In this document: positions 53,338-62,006 of the stretch, piece by piece
Position numbering within the stretch: position 1 is the first letter of the stretch
Layout: the number at the start of each line of letters is the position of its first letter
Assembly (NCBI GenBank): GCA_009929375.1
Contig: SAAO01000027.1
Span: 1-64,000 of the forward strand
DNA: 64,000 nt
Origin: Bacteroidia bacterium
Lineage (GTDB): Bacteria > Bacteroidota > Bacteroidia > Bacteroidales > Paludibacteraceae
Reading direction: 5' to 3'
Translations under genes and position numbers: made by a program
Notes under the pieces: generated by a model
Told to the model about the DNA's origin: nothing
Seen by the model: the letters and a program-made list of their open reading frames with translations, nothing else
Databases searched by the model: none

Positions 53338-54183
53338 TTACTTACTATAATTGAAATACCAAGGAATGCCAAAGTTACTGACGTAATATGAGTACTTATT
53401 TCCTCCGATTTCGGCATATCCGGTATGAATTGTCATAGTAGCGCCCTTATCAAGGCCTTTGCTATCGTACACCCATGAAGCTCTGTAATCATTATTCTTC
53501 CTGTAAATATATAAATCGTCCGACTCACCTGTCGATTTCTTATAACATACAGTACTACTGTGATAACTATAATCCCTTGTGGATACGTCATCATCACCAG
53601 AGGTCGAACCTCCCGATCCGGAATCATTTGAAATAAAAATCCATTCACCTTTATAGTCAGGATACTCAACCACCTCAGTAGAGGTATCCACCGGATAGTA
53701 TGCAACCGGGGTACCATTTGTACAACCAAGATACTTTATTGTACACTTCAGGTTCTCTCGCACCTCCCGGCCATCGGTAATGTCATTCTGAGTTCTGAAT
53801 TCCTGATATGTGTCCCACTCCACTATGGCCGAATAGTAAGCATAAAAGCTATGGGTCACTGTATAGTAATGCTTTGTATCAAAAATCTGATAATACTCCT
53901 GGGTTTGGTAGGAGTACACCAACCTGCGGATATCCGGTTTTTTTACAACAGAAGGAATAAATGCCCAGCTGTATTCCCAGACTGAAGACTGCGATATAAC
54001 AGCATATTCATTTGTCTCGTAAAGATTGGCACTCGCAGCATCTGTAAAGCCCACCTGATACGAAAAATGCTCAGGTGTAGTACTATAGTATTTTACTTCC
54101 TTACCCTCGGGACCCTCGGGATCATCGGTATCACAGGCACAAAGTGTCAGCAATGCTAAAAGAAAAATAATTGACTTTTTCAT
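53338..54183 (-). CDS. Orphan tyrosine-rich lipoprotein
   Basis: 281 aa. Lipobox LLTLCAC (Cys15 or Cys17) followed by DTDDPEGPEGKE. No family recognised. The protein is unusually rich in Tyr (more than 30), mostly in the first 180 residues, with a Ser/Gly/Asp linker (SNDSGSGGSTSGDDD) at about 186-200 and a short C-terminal beta-like part ending WYFNYSK. Probably surface-exposed. Nothing adjacent suggests a partner; it borders the hairpin-rich region before the restriction locus. Composition and lack of relatives suggest a lineage-specific gene. Confidence 0.55.
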   Translation of the reverse strand: MKKSIIFLLALLTLCACDTDDPEGPEGKEVKYYSTTPEHFSYQVGFTDAASANLYETNEYAVISQSSVWEYSWAFIPSVVKKPDIRRLVYSYQTQEYYQIFDTKHYYTVTHSFYAYYSAIVEWDTYQEFRTQNDITDGREVRENLKCTIKYLGCTNGTPVAYYPVDTSTEVVEYPDYKGEWIFISNDSGSGGSTSGDDDVSTRDYSYHSSTVCYKKSTGESDDLYIYRKNNDYRASWVYDSKGLDKGATMTIHTGYAEIGGNKYSYYVSNFGIPWYFNYSK

Positions 54184-54933
54184 GACTATGTTTTTTTTAA
54201 AATGAATAATTCAGGGTAAGATAAGCGAAAGGAAACTGATTTTCAGGAACACCAACCGACAGGCTTAACCTCCGGACCTGCAAATAAACAAAAGTCGGAC
54301 AGGAACAATGGCAACTGCCACAAAGGAGGCTACATGTTGAATAAAAGCACAGAGCATCTTTGCGCCTTCATGAAGAATATGGAAGGTAGTGAAAAAATTA
54401 GCTGCCCTGTATGGTTGACGGGCTGTGAAAACGGAGTATCTGAAAATTGCCGTCATAATTAAACCGATAAATGAGTTTCGCAAAGCGAAATTCAATTACA
54501 ACACAGCAAAATTAAACACATTACTGAATAGAAACACTAAAAACCAGAACTTTAACACTCAATTAACAGTCTTTTAGCACTTCACTTCATTTTCATCGAA
54601 ACTGATGAGGAATTCAGCGAACTGAATATATTCGCTTCAAATCATCGTATCGGATTTTCATTTGTTTCATTTATATCTTTATCCCGTAGGGATTACAAAT
54701 TTATAGCATTTGTTTGGGTGACAACATTATTCGACCCCATCGGGGTCGTATCGTCATCTTTATCCGGTTTTTACGCCCCAAGCCCCCACCACGGCGGGCA
54801 AGCTCTAAAGGGGATGTGAGATTACCATCGTCTCGATATGCTTACGCCTCGTCAAATTTACACAAACCTCCCGCATACCACTCTTTAAGCCTCTCAGGGG
54901 TTTGGGGAAGAATTTTATTTTGAAACTGTTGCG
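54184..54933. other. 750-bp non-coding region before hsdR
   Basis: No credible gene on either strand. Left half (54184-54640) looks like unique decayed sequence with no clear motif. Right half holds the hairpin and C-run repeats listed at 54681-54908. The hsdR gene ends at the right border. No promoter or tRNA recognised. Confidence 0.6.
54681..54908. repeat. Cluster of GC-rich hairpins and C-run motifs
   Basis: ATCCC-GTA-GGGAT (54681-54693), CGACCCC-ATC-GGGGTCG (54732-54748), a CCCCAAGCCCCC...CTAAAGGGG unit (54775-54813) and an inverted CTTTAAG...CAGGGGTTTGGGG unit (54881-54908). The last two are inverted relatives of one another and of 6171-6190. The set resembles short dispersed intergenic repeats of Bacteroidetes. 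Confidence 0.6.
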
Positions 54934-57900
54934 TTATGCTACCGCATTTTCATTCACTCTATCAATCAATTGTATCAGTTGTATTTGTGTTTCATCATCA
55001 AACAAGCCTGCAATTCCATTTGAGTTTATATCCGTAAAAGGAGGCTCAAATAACATCGCAGGATCTATAGTTCCATTTACAACAAAGAAATTTATAATTG
55101 TGTCGATAAAGCGTATTTGCTGCGAATTGAGGGTTTTGTTTATCAGCACTTCGCCAAAAGCCAGTTTGGCAGCATTGGCATCCAGTCCCATGATGTTACG
55201 GATAAACTTACCTAAGGGTTGTTCGCCAAAGGCTTTTATAAATTCTGCTTTCGTACCCAAACTACCTTGATCAAACAGCATTTTTTCCAACTCCTCCAGT
55301 TCGCTATGTGTAATCTGTACGTTATTTCGGAGTTTGTAAATTGTAATATGATTACTGTGTTCTTTCAGGTATTGTTCTACTTTCTTTTTGTATGCTGCTA
55401 ATTCGTTTACATTGTATACTACAGGAAATTCAGATACTCTCTCTCCAATTTCATCTTCAAATGCGGTATAGTAAATAGCCTTATTTTCGGAGTCAAGAAA
55501 CTTGAGCAAGTCGCGTAAATCAATACGAACCCTTTCGATGGCCAAAATACTTCCTGCTTCCCAGAACAGCTTGTTCTGCACTTCGTTTATAGTATCCATT
55601 TGCTTAGCTACTGCCGGGATAGAGGCTTTTTTACTAAGCTTTTGGGCAGTTGTTATTACTTTCTGTATTAATCCGACTTGCTTTTTCTCTCCTTTCAGAA
55701 TGCAGAGCTGCAAGTCAAGCATGAGTGCATCAAACCGTTTTGCCATTTCGTCGGATTCTGTTTCAACAACTATTGGGGCAATATGGTCAAACAGTTCTTT
55801 AATATCCAAATCCGACAATGCATTCCAGGCGTTGTCATCGCGGTATTTCTCTACCACTTCCCAATGCTGACGGACAATAAAACTATCGCCATTCAACTCC
55901 TGAGTTTGCAGAACCAGGACGTCAATAAGTGACTTTCCATACTCTTTCAGTTCCACATCCTCTTGCGCCAACAACACAAATGCCAGGCGTAAGCGCAGTT
56001 CAAACAATCGCTGACTGATGGATTTTGAGTTACCCAATTCTATCCCTTTCGGGTTGATATTGAAAAATTCGAAGTTCTCGCAAAAGTCGAATATCAGGAA
56101 CTCTTCCTTATCAGCTTCGGGTCCGAATAAATCCTTACATAATCGCGTTCCACGTCCTATCATCTGCCAGAATTTGGTACTACTGCGCACCGGCTTAAAG
56201 AAAACCAGGTTGCACACTTCGGGCACATCAATACCCGTATCGAGCATATCTACCGACACCGCTATCTGTGGCATCTTGGATTTATCTTTAAACTTATTCA
56301 GCAGGTCGTATTTGTATTCTTCCTGATAATCTATTACCTTCAAAAACTCTCCTTTGTACCCGGGATATTGCAGATTGAAGCGTTCTTCAATAAATTTAGC
56401 ATGTTGGTGCGAGCGGGCAAACACCATCGTTTTCGCCAGTTTATCGCCTCCTTCCACTTTGATACCATTTTGCATCAAATGTCCGATGACCTTATCCACC
56501 GTATCGGTATTGAAAAGCCAGCTATTGAGAGCCGTGGCATCTATTTCGTCAGGATATTCTCCCGTAACCGGGTCGGTAAACAGCTCCTCGTAGGCCTGTT
56601 TTTCCTCATCGCTCAGCTCTGCATATTTTATTCCCTGTCGCTGAAATTTAAGCGGTACGGAAATAGCTTTGGGCGGAACTAAAAATTTATCATTAACTGC
56701 TTGCTCCAGCTCATAAGCGTAAGTAGGGTTGTGCGGTTCCATATCGAACAAACCATAGGTATCGCGGTCGGCTTCGGAGCGTGGAGTAGCGGTGAGTCCT
56801 ATGCGTATGCCATCGAAATACCTGAAAATATGACGGTAGCGGTTATATACACTCCGGTGTATCTCATCAAAAATAATTAAGTCGAAATGACCCACACCAT
56901 AGTAGCGATTATTACCATCCACTTCGCCATCGATCATATTGATAATGGTCTGATAGGTAGAAAATACTATGCGGCTACTCTCGTCTTCTTTTTCTTTGGT
57001 CAGGTCTACGGCCGGAAGATTCGGTAAATAATCGTTCAGATTGACCTTCGCCTGATGTATCAGTGCATTGCGGTCGGCCAGAAACAAAATGCGTTTTGCC
57101 CAATTGGCTTTGCTAAGCAAATCGACAATGGATGCGGACACACGGGTTTTACCAGTTCCGGTAGCCATTACGAGCAAAGCATTTCGACGAAAGTCCTCCA
57201 GTGCTTCGGTCACTTTCCTGATTCCTTCGTGTTGATAGTAGCGATCGGTAATACTATCATTAATAGTTTGTTTACTCAGATCCTTTCTGTAGGTGCGGCG
57301 CTGAACCAACAACTGTAACTCATCCTTGCTGTAAAACCCGAATACAGTACGGGGTGGATAATTCAAATCGTCCCACATCCATGTATTGAAGCCGTTAGAA
57401 TAATAGATAACAGGCCGTTGTCCGTATTCTTTTTCCAGCCCATCAGCATAGAGCTTTGCCTGATGCTGACCTACGCGCGGGTCGCGGCGGGTGCGTTTGG
57501 CTTCTACCACTGCCAAAGGTTTGCCATCATCGCCCCACAAAACATAATCTACAAAACCATCGGTCAACGTGCCGTCGGCTTTAGGCATGCAATTTTTCAG
57601 CGGAAACTCAGGCACATTCGTACCACTCGGATTCCAACCAGCTTCGCGCAACAACGTATCGATATAGATTTTACGTGTCAGGTCTTCGTTAGGGTCTATC
57701 GGAGGCGGAATAAACGCAATGTTTTGGTCCTTAATAGCCTTAATGGCAGCCAGTTCCTCTTCCAGTTTTTGCAGTTTATCCTGCTGGGCATGAAACTCTT
57801 TTTCGAGTTTCTGTAATTCTTCTTTACTCTTGTCCTTTCCGGGTTCTTTTTCTATCAGACTGACATCAAAAGCCGGGATTTCCAACTTTTCTTCGCCATA

Positions 57901-58266
57901 TACCTGTACTAACCAAACAACAAAGCCGTACAACAGTTTCAGGCTGTGTAAGGCTTCCAACGGTTTCATGGTGGCAGAGGTATGCACCGCAGCATTTCCC
58001 TGCTTGCGTATCAGGTTTATTTGATTAAACTGTATAGGAGCAACTATTTTCTGAAATCCCTGATCGTGAATCAGCGAACTAAGCGAAGTGTCATAAGGCA
58101 ACACCAAATCCGGGTCGTGCTCGTACATCCACCGTACCCATTCTTCCAGGCTCTTGCGACATAGCATAGCGCAGTAAAGCGGAGCTCCATACACATGTTT
58201 CTCGGCTTCCCGTGGTGCTTCCGCCAATTGCGCCCATTGGGCTGGGATAAAATTGAAGTTGCTCAT
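54934..58266 (-). CDS. hsdR: Type I restriction enzyme subunit R
   Basis: 1110 aa motor and nuclease subunit of a type I system. N-terminal about 20-120 is a DUF4145-like helical domain; a Lys/Glu coiled coil spans about 145-180; the PD-(D/E)xK nuclease has D240 and E255-A-K257; helicase Walker A ATGTGKT (368-374), DEIH box (467-470), TATP (492-495), and motif VI-like MIGRGTRLC further on. The C-terminal about 250 residues are the helical domain that docks on the methylase. All active-site residues are present, so the gene looks functional. It is separated from hsdS by three other genes. Confidence 0.93.
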   Translation of the reverse strand: MSNFNFIPAQWAQLAEAPREAEKHVYGAPLYCAMLCRKSLEEWVRWMYEHDPDLVLPYDTSLSSLIHDQGFQKIVAPIQFNQINLIRKQGNAAVHTSATMKPLEALHSLKLLYGFVVWLVQVYGEEKLEIPAFDVSLIEKEPGKDKSKEELQKLEKEFHAQQDKLQKLEEELAAIKAIKDQNIAFIPPPIDPNEDLTRKIYIDTLLREAGWNPSGTNVPEFPLKNCMPKADGTLTDGFVDYVLWGDDGKPLAVVEAKRTRRDPRVGQHQAKLYADGLEKEYGQRPVIYYSNGFNTWMWDDLNYPPRTVFGFYSKDELQLLVQRRTYRKDLSKQTINDSITDRYYQHEGIRKVTEALEDFRRNALLVMATGTGKTRVSASIVDLLSKANWAKRILFLADRNALIHQAKVNLNDYLPNLPAVDLTKEKEDESSRIVFSTYQTIINMIDGEVDGNNRYYGVGHFDLIIFDEIHRSVYNRYRHIFRYFDGIRIGLTATPRSEADRDTYGLFDMEPHNPTYAYELEQAVNDKFLVPPKAISVPLKFQRQGIKYAELSDEEKQAYEELFTDPVTGEYPDEIDATALNSWLFNTDTVDKVIGHLMQNGIKVEGGDKLAKTMVFARSHQHAKFIEERFNLQYPGYKGEFLKVIDYQEEYKYDLLNKFKDKSKMPQIAVSVDMLDTGIDVPEVCNLVFFKPVRSSTKFWQMIGRGTRLCKDLFGPEADKEEFLIFDFCENFEFFNINPKGIELGNSKSISQRLFELRLRLAFVLLAQEDVELKEYGKSLIDVLVLQTQELNGDSFIVRQHWEVVEKYRDDNAWNALSDLDIKELFDHIAPIVVETESDEMAKRFDALMLDLQLCILKGEKKQVGLIQKVITTAQKLSKKASIPAVAKQMDTINEVQNKLFWEAGSILAIERVRIDLRDLLKFLDSENKAIYYTAFEDEIGERVSEFPVVYNVNELAAYKKKVEQYLKEHSNHITIYKLRNNVQITHSELEELEKMLFDQGSLGTKAEFIKAFGEQPLGKFIRNIMGLDANAAKLAFGEVLINKTLNSQQIRFIDTIINFFVVNGTIDPAMLFEPPFTDINSNGIAGLFDDETQIQLIQLIDRVNENAVA

Positions 58267-58347
58267 GTCATTTCAATCTATATAAAAGTAATCTGTATTT
58301 TATTATCGGCTTTAATACCGATTTGTGCTTACTATCGTTTATTTTGC

Positions 58348-59085
58348 CTATATAATAAATTGATTAATTAGCAGCCCTATCAGTATGGCGCATCCAAAAC
58401 TAAGTAATGTACCAACAAGAATATATTCGTTTTTCTGTGGACTATTAAACCTTAGAATAGATTTAGCGGCAATAATTAATCCTACAGCTCCATATTGACC
58501 TGCCAGAATAAGTCCTAATGCCATAAAGCGTTCCACTATTCCAATGACTTTACCCGCATTTTCCAGCTCTTTTTCGGAAGTGCTATCGGTTGTTCCGGTA
58601 GCAGGTTGTTTTGCAATAGTCAATCCAAACAAGCCAAATGTGTATTTGATAAATATATTAGCTGGTTTTGCACAAAACAGAAAAGCAGCAAGAGCAGCAA
58701 TGATTTTTGTGTTTAAATTAAACTCAAAGAAATAGTTAGGTGTGTAGTGCTTTAGATAAATCCATGATACCAAGCTTAACACCATAACATGCAACAATTG
58801 ATCTATATAAAATATTGATGCTATTTTATCCTTTCTATGGAGGATCAAATAGCTTTTTAATGCGTCAATCAACAAATGGGAAACCCCGATAATTAGCGCA
58901 GAAATACCAAAATACCAATCAAAAGAAAATACATAAGCCGAAAGAGAGACTACAGCAGCATGTAAAAAATGCTGTTTGGATAGTATGTGCTTTTCCTTTT
59001 CTTCGCACCATTTCTCAGACTGTAACAGAAAGTCAGCCACTAAATGTGCTATCAATTGCATGAGTATAAGTTGGAAAACTGTCAT
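58348..59085 (-). CDS. DUF3307 polytopic membrane protein
   Basis: 245 aa, seven or eight hydrophobic segments. The N-terminus LIAHLVADFLLQSEKW (H-x3-DF-x2-Q) and the SHLLIDALKSYL segment mark DUF3307. A polar loop (KQPATGTTDSTSEKELENA) separates the last two or three segments. No catalytic role is known for the family. Its start codon overlaps the stop of the cyclase-like gene (ATGA, 4 bp), so the two proteins are made together. DUF3307 proteins also accompany SatD in streptococci (from memory). It may be the membrane partner or effector of the cyclase-like protein. Confidence 0.8.
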   Translation of the reverse strand: MTVFQLILMQLIAHLVADFLLQSEKWCEEKEKHILSKQHFLHAAVVSLSAYVFSFDWYFGISALIIGVSHLLIDALKSYLILHRKDKIASIFYIDQLLHVMVLSLVSWIYLKHYTPNYFFEFNLNTKIIAALAAFLFCAKPANIFIKYTFGLFGLTIAKQPATGTTDSTSEKELENAGKVIGIVERFMALGLILAGQYGAVGLIIAAKSILRFNSPQKNEYILVGTLLSFGCAILIGLLINQFII

Positions 59086-59762
59086 ACGATGTGATTTTCA
59101 AAATGAATTACAGATTTTTCGATAGCATTCCAGCTTGCTGCCGACGAGTGTTGACTTATAGTAGATTGATTTTTTCCCGTTTTCTCAGATATTTCTTTTT
59201 CGGTTAAACCGGATAATTTGTAAAACAATACCTCACATTGCTTTTGCGAACACTTTGATATAATAGAATCGAGCAAACAAATCATGGCATCGTAATTGTC
59301 TTGCTGTTCCGCATCCAACGATCTGAAAAACATAGTTTCTTTCATTACAACCTTTCTTTTATCAGAAGTGCTCATGTTTTTTATCGTCCGTCCCGAAAGG
59401 TAAATTGCTTCCCCATCAATTATCCCCTTTTCGGGGTTTAAATCTATAAGTGGTGCCACTGCTATGGCTATCCGAATACCATATTCTCTGAAATACTTTA
59501 TACGCCTATCATTAGTGTCAGATACTTCTACCGATTTTACAAGGGTTTTGAGTAATAATGCAGTCCGTAAAGCATATTTTGGCGAAAGCATTGCACATTC
59601 TACATAATCACCCTGTGCAATACGACCAAAAAATTGTTCGGCGTTGTATTTCTCAGTCAAATCTGATAATAAGGCCTGAATCTTCAAATTCAAATGCTCT
59701 TTGTCTTTTGCCGACAATGACGTATAGGATATAATATCGGCCGAAATTGTAGTTGCGTTCAT
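59082..59762 (-). CDS. SatD-like / class III cyclase-like protein with C-terminal HTH
   Basis: 226 aa. Residues 1-140 align by eye with class III nucleotide cyclase motifs: first metal Asp D9 in ISADIISYTSLS, second metal Asp D52 in GRIAQGDYVECA, beta-strand GIRIAIAVAPL (95-105), and GEAIYLSGR (117-125) at the place of GDxVNxAAR, where R125 is kept but the transition-state Asn is Tyr121. Residues 160-215 are a sigma-70-region-4- or LuxR-like HTH (LTEKEISEKTGKNQSTISQH). So either an active divergent cyclase or a nucleotide-binding regulator. Own promoter; coupled to the DUF3307 gene; embedded among restriction genes. The family name SatD is a tentative match. Confidence 0.65.
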   Translation of the reverse strand: MNATTISADIISYTSLSAKDKEHLNLKIQALLSDLTEKYNAEQFFGRIAQGDYVECAMLSPKYALRTALLLKTLVKSVEVSDTNDRRIKYFREYGIRIAIAVAPLIDLNPEKGIIDGEAIYLSGRTIKNMSTSDKRKVVMKETMFFRSLDAEQQDNYDAMICLLDSIISKCSQKQCEVLFYKLSGLTEKEISEKTGKNQSTISQHSSAASWNAIEKSVIHFENHIV

Positions 59763-59796
59763 AGCTGATTTCTTTTGCTAATTATGAAAATATCGG

Positions 59797-59804
59797 CAAA
59801 TATA
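59797..59804 (-). promoter_or_regulatory. -7 promoter element of the cyclase-like/DUF3307 pair
   Basis: TATATTTG on the minus strand, about 35 bp ahead of the cyclase-like start. It indicates that the pair is transcribed separately from the UDG-like gene, whose stop is at 59851. Confidence 0.55.
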
Positions 59805-59850
59805 CTAATAATTGCGGTTTATTGGTAAAATAACCGATAAATAATACTTT

Positions 59851-60609
59851 TCAAGCTTCTAATATTCTTTTCACTTCTTCAATAATCTTTTTCAAATAGC
59901 CTTTCCACTTTCCGTTTTCATCTTCACGCATTAAGATACCCGGGTGTGGACAAGCAAAGTAGCTGTATGTATGGCCGTTTAATTTATACTCAAACGGCTG
60001 ACACGCTTCTATGGCTTTTGTTGCCGAAGCAACCGACATGTCGAGCATCACCGCATTTACCTCAGCACCCAAACCTAAAATTACAGATGGCTTACAGAGC
60101 TCAATCTCCTGTTGAATAAACTTACGGTTTTCCTCCTGTTTTGCAAATTTCATAAAATCTTCCCGATGTACCAAATCAGCCGTACAATCTTCAAGATTCA
60201 GCGTTTTTGTCAACCGGTTGTATTTCTGTTTATGACCGTCCTTGAATAAGAAAATCTTTACAAGGTCGGTTATCCATGTTTTATCACGACTTATGCCTAA
60301 TGGTTTCAAAAACAGCTCTTCCAACTCCCTTCCCGAATCTACTTCCCGTATGCGAGAACCGTCAAAATACAATTCATTACTAAATGGATATAAATGATCT
60401 TCCACCGGCACATCACGCTCCGAACCGATTGCATTAAAATGAGCAGTTGGGTAGGCGCCAATAATCATCACTCCACCACAAGCCACATCCACAGGAACAT
60501 GTACCTTTACCGGATGGCCATACAAATACCTGTAACTGGGCGAAATGCCCAGTTTTTCTTTGTAGGTTTTCCAGCAGTGTTGCTGATAGTCGGATACTGA
60601 TTTATTCAT
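59851..60609 (-). CDS. Uracil-DNA glycosylase superfamily-like protein
   Basis: 252 aa, soluble. Pattern of the UDG fold: VMIIGAYPTAHFNAIG (47-62) in place of the GE-x-PG loop, WITDLVKIF (112-120) in place of the TNxVK strand, VILGLGAEVNAV (176-187), and CPHPGILMR (220-228) in place of the HPS loop. A separate N-terminal arm (1-45) precedes it. Motif 1 lacks the acidic residue of canonical family 4/5 enzymes, so base excision activity is uncertain. Lies between hsdS (with 227 bp of hairpin-rich DNA) and the cyclase-like pair; a role in DNA-modification defence or repair after restriction is inferred only from position. Confidence 0.6.
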   Translation of the reverse strand: MNKSVSDYQQHCWKTYKEKLGISPSYRYLYGHPVKVHVPVDVACGGVMIIGAYPTAHFNAIGSERDVPVEDHLYPFSNELYFDGSRIREVDSGRELEELFLKPLGISRDKTWITDLVKIFLFKDGHKQKYNRLTKTLNLEDCTADLVHREDFMKFAKQEENRKFIQQEIELCKPSVILGLGAEVNAVMLDMSVASATKAIEACQPFEYKLNGHTYSYFACPHPGILMREDENGKWKGYLKKIIEEVKRILEA

Positions 60610-60648
60610 ACATATTCAAATTAGGTACATAGTACAGTGATTTTTGTA

Positions 60649-60821
60649 GCGGCAGAGCCGCGAAAAATTTGTAGAAACCACATTCATACCAAGCCCATAG
60701 GTGCAGAGCACCGGAATGTCACATTTCCTACCATTCATTTCCTCTCTATATTTCGGGTCCCCGACCCTCCTAATGGGGTTGGTGGTATCCGAGAGCTACA
60801 AATATATCGGGGCGCTGCCCC
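60649..60821. repeat. Row of triloop GC hairpins between hsdS and the UDG-like gene
   Basis: Three 13-bp hairpins with 5-bp arms and 3-nt loops: GCGGC-AGA-GCCGC (60649-60661), GGTGC-AGA-GCACC (60700-60712), GGGGC-GCT-GCCCC (60809-60821), plus GGGT-CCCCG-ACCC (about 60755-60767). They lie in the 227-bp gap 60610-60836. A dispersed-repeat origin is likely; an effect on hsdS mRNA ends is possible. Confidence 0.6.
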
Positions 60822-60836
60822 TAAAAACCACAAGCC

Positions 60837-62006
60837 CTATTTTACCAACTCTCCTTTAAAGGCTTGTTGAAGAAGGGAATCGAAGAGTGTTTTCGAATAA
60901 TCCGAGTTCTTGTTTGTTTTCATTAAATTGATTTTCTCAATCATCGAAACATATTTATCCTGTAAATCCAATGGGATATCATACATCGGTATGCTTCTAA
61001 CAGCATCTTTTGTTATTGTTTTTGTTACAGCGCCAAAAACTCGCTTACTTATCTCATATTCTCCAAATTGTGAAGTAAGAAAATAGTAGGCGAAGACTGG
61101 ATTCATTTTATTATTCAGCCTTAATAAAAATGAGTTCATTCCCAATGAAACAGGTCTATTCAAATAAGGCATTAAATAGACCTTACCTGCACTACCAATT
61201 TTATTGACAATGATCTCACCTCCAAACACTTTGGATTTTTCCAAATGTTCATATGCTTCTTTAGTTATATAATTTACATCATCTTCAAAATTATTTTTCT
61301 CCAAATCAGTTGTTCTAACCATTAAAGCATAATCAGGTGTTGTTTTTAATTGAACATGATCCCTTAAAGTTTCATAGCTCCCATTTGAATGATAATCAGT
61401 CAATACATTAATGTAGTCTCCAAATTTCTTCACCTCCCACCCTTTCTCATTCTTCACCGGGTCACCAAACATATCAATAAAAATAGCCTGTGCCAGCTCG
61501 TCGTATTTGCGGAGTAACTCCTGGTCTTTACGGCGCAAAGCATCCGCTGCATCCAGTATTTCAGCTATACGCTTTTGAATAGGGAGAGGGGGAAGTGGGA
61601 TTTTAATTTCTTTTAAATCAGTGACTGAAACATTGTTAACCAATGCCCATTTCCCCATTTTCTCAATTTCAAGAATAATGTTATTTATTTGCCAATAAAA
61701 CCACCTATGATCTACACCATTATTTGGAATTAGTTTTACAATGCGTTGATTTAAAAGTGCATCTTCACCCTTCCATGTGTCAATTTTAATTGAACCGGAT
61801 AAACTCAACAATAAATCACCAGCATGGATAACAAACTTATTATCATACTTATCATCCCACCAAATGAATTTTTCATTTTCGTTATTACCTAGATTTTGTA
61901 TTCTAATTATTGGTATTTTACCTGAATCTTTAAATTTTGAAGCAGACCAAGCATTACCAGATAACATAGTACAAATTGAATCCAATCTTACTTTTTTCCA
62001 ACTCAT
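60837..62006 (-). CDS. hsdS: Type I restriction enzyme specificity subunit
   Basis: 389 aa with two target-recognition domains (about 1-150 and 200-350) and two conserved helical spacers: PLPPLPIQKRIAEILDAADALRRKDQELLRKYDEL (positions about 135-170) and a terminal helix MIEKINLMKTNKNSDYSKTLFDSLLQQAFKG. It sets the bipartite DNA target for methylation and cutting. ATG overlaps the hsdM stop (ATGA), so translation is coupled. No truncated or silent hsdS copies or inverted repeats for phase variation are seen nearby. Confidence 0.93.
   Translation of the reverse strand: MSWKKVRLDSICTMLSGNAWSASKFKDSGKIPIIRIQNLGNNENEKFIWWDDKYDNKFVIHAGDLLLSLSGSIKIDTWKGEDALLNQRIVKLIPNNGVDHRWFYWQINNIILEIEKMGKWALVNNVSVTDLKEIKIPLPPLPIQKRIAEILDAADALRRKDQELLRKYDELAQAIFIDMFGDPVKNEKGWEVKKFGDYINVLTDYHSNGSYETLRDHVQLKTTPDYALMVRTTDLEKNNFEDDVNYITKEAYEHLEKSKVFGGEIIVNKIGSAGKVYLMPYLNRPVSLGMNSFLLRLNNKMNPVFAYYFLTSQFGEYEISKRVFGAVTKTITKDAVRSIPMYDIPLDLQDKYVSMIEKINLMKTNKNSDYSKTLFDSLLQQAFKGELVK

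Noticed and set aside
54265-54923. Short frames in the region before hsdR
   Set aside because: They run through hairpin repeats and have no conserved features; considered non-coding.
60837-62006. Phase-variable hsdS with inverted repeats
   Set aside because: A single full-length hsdS is present, with no partial copies and no invertase gene in the window.
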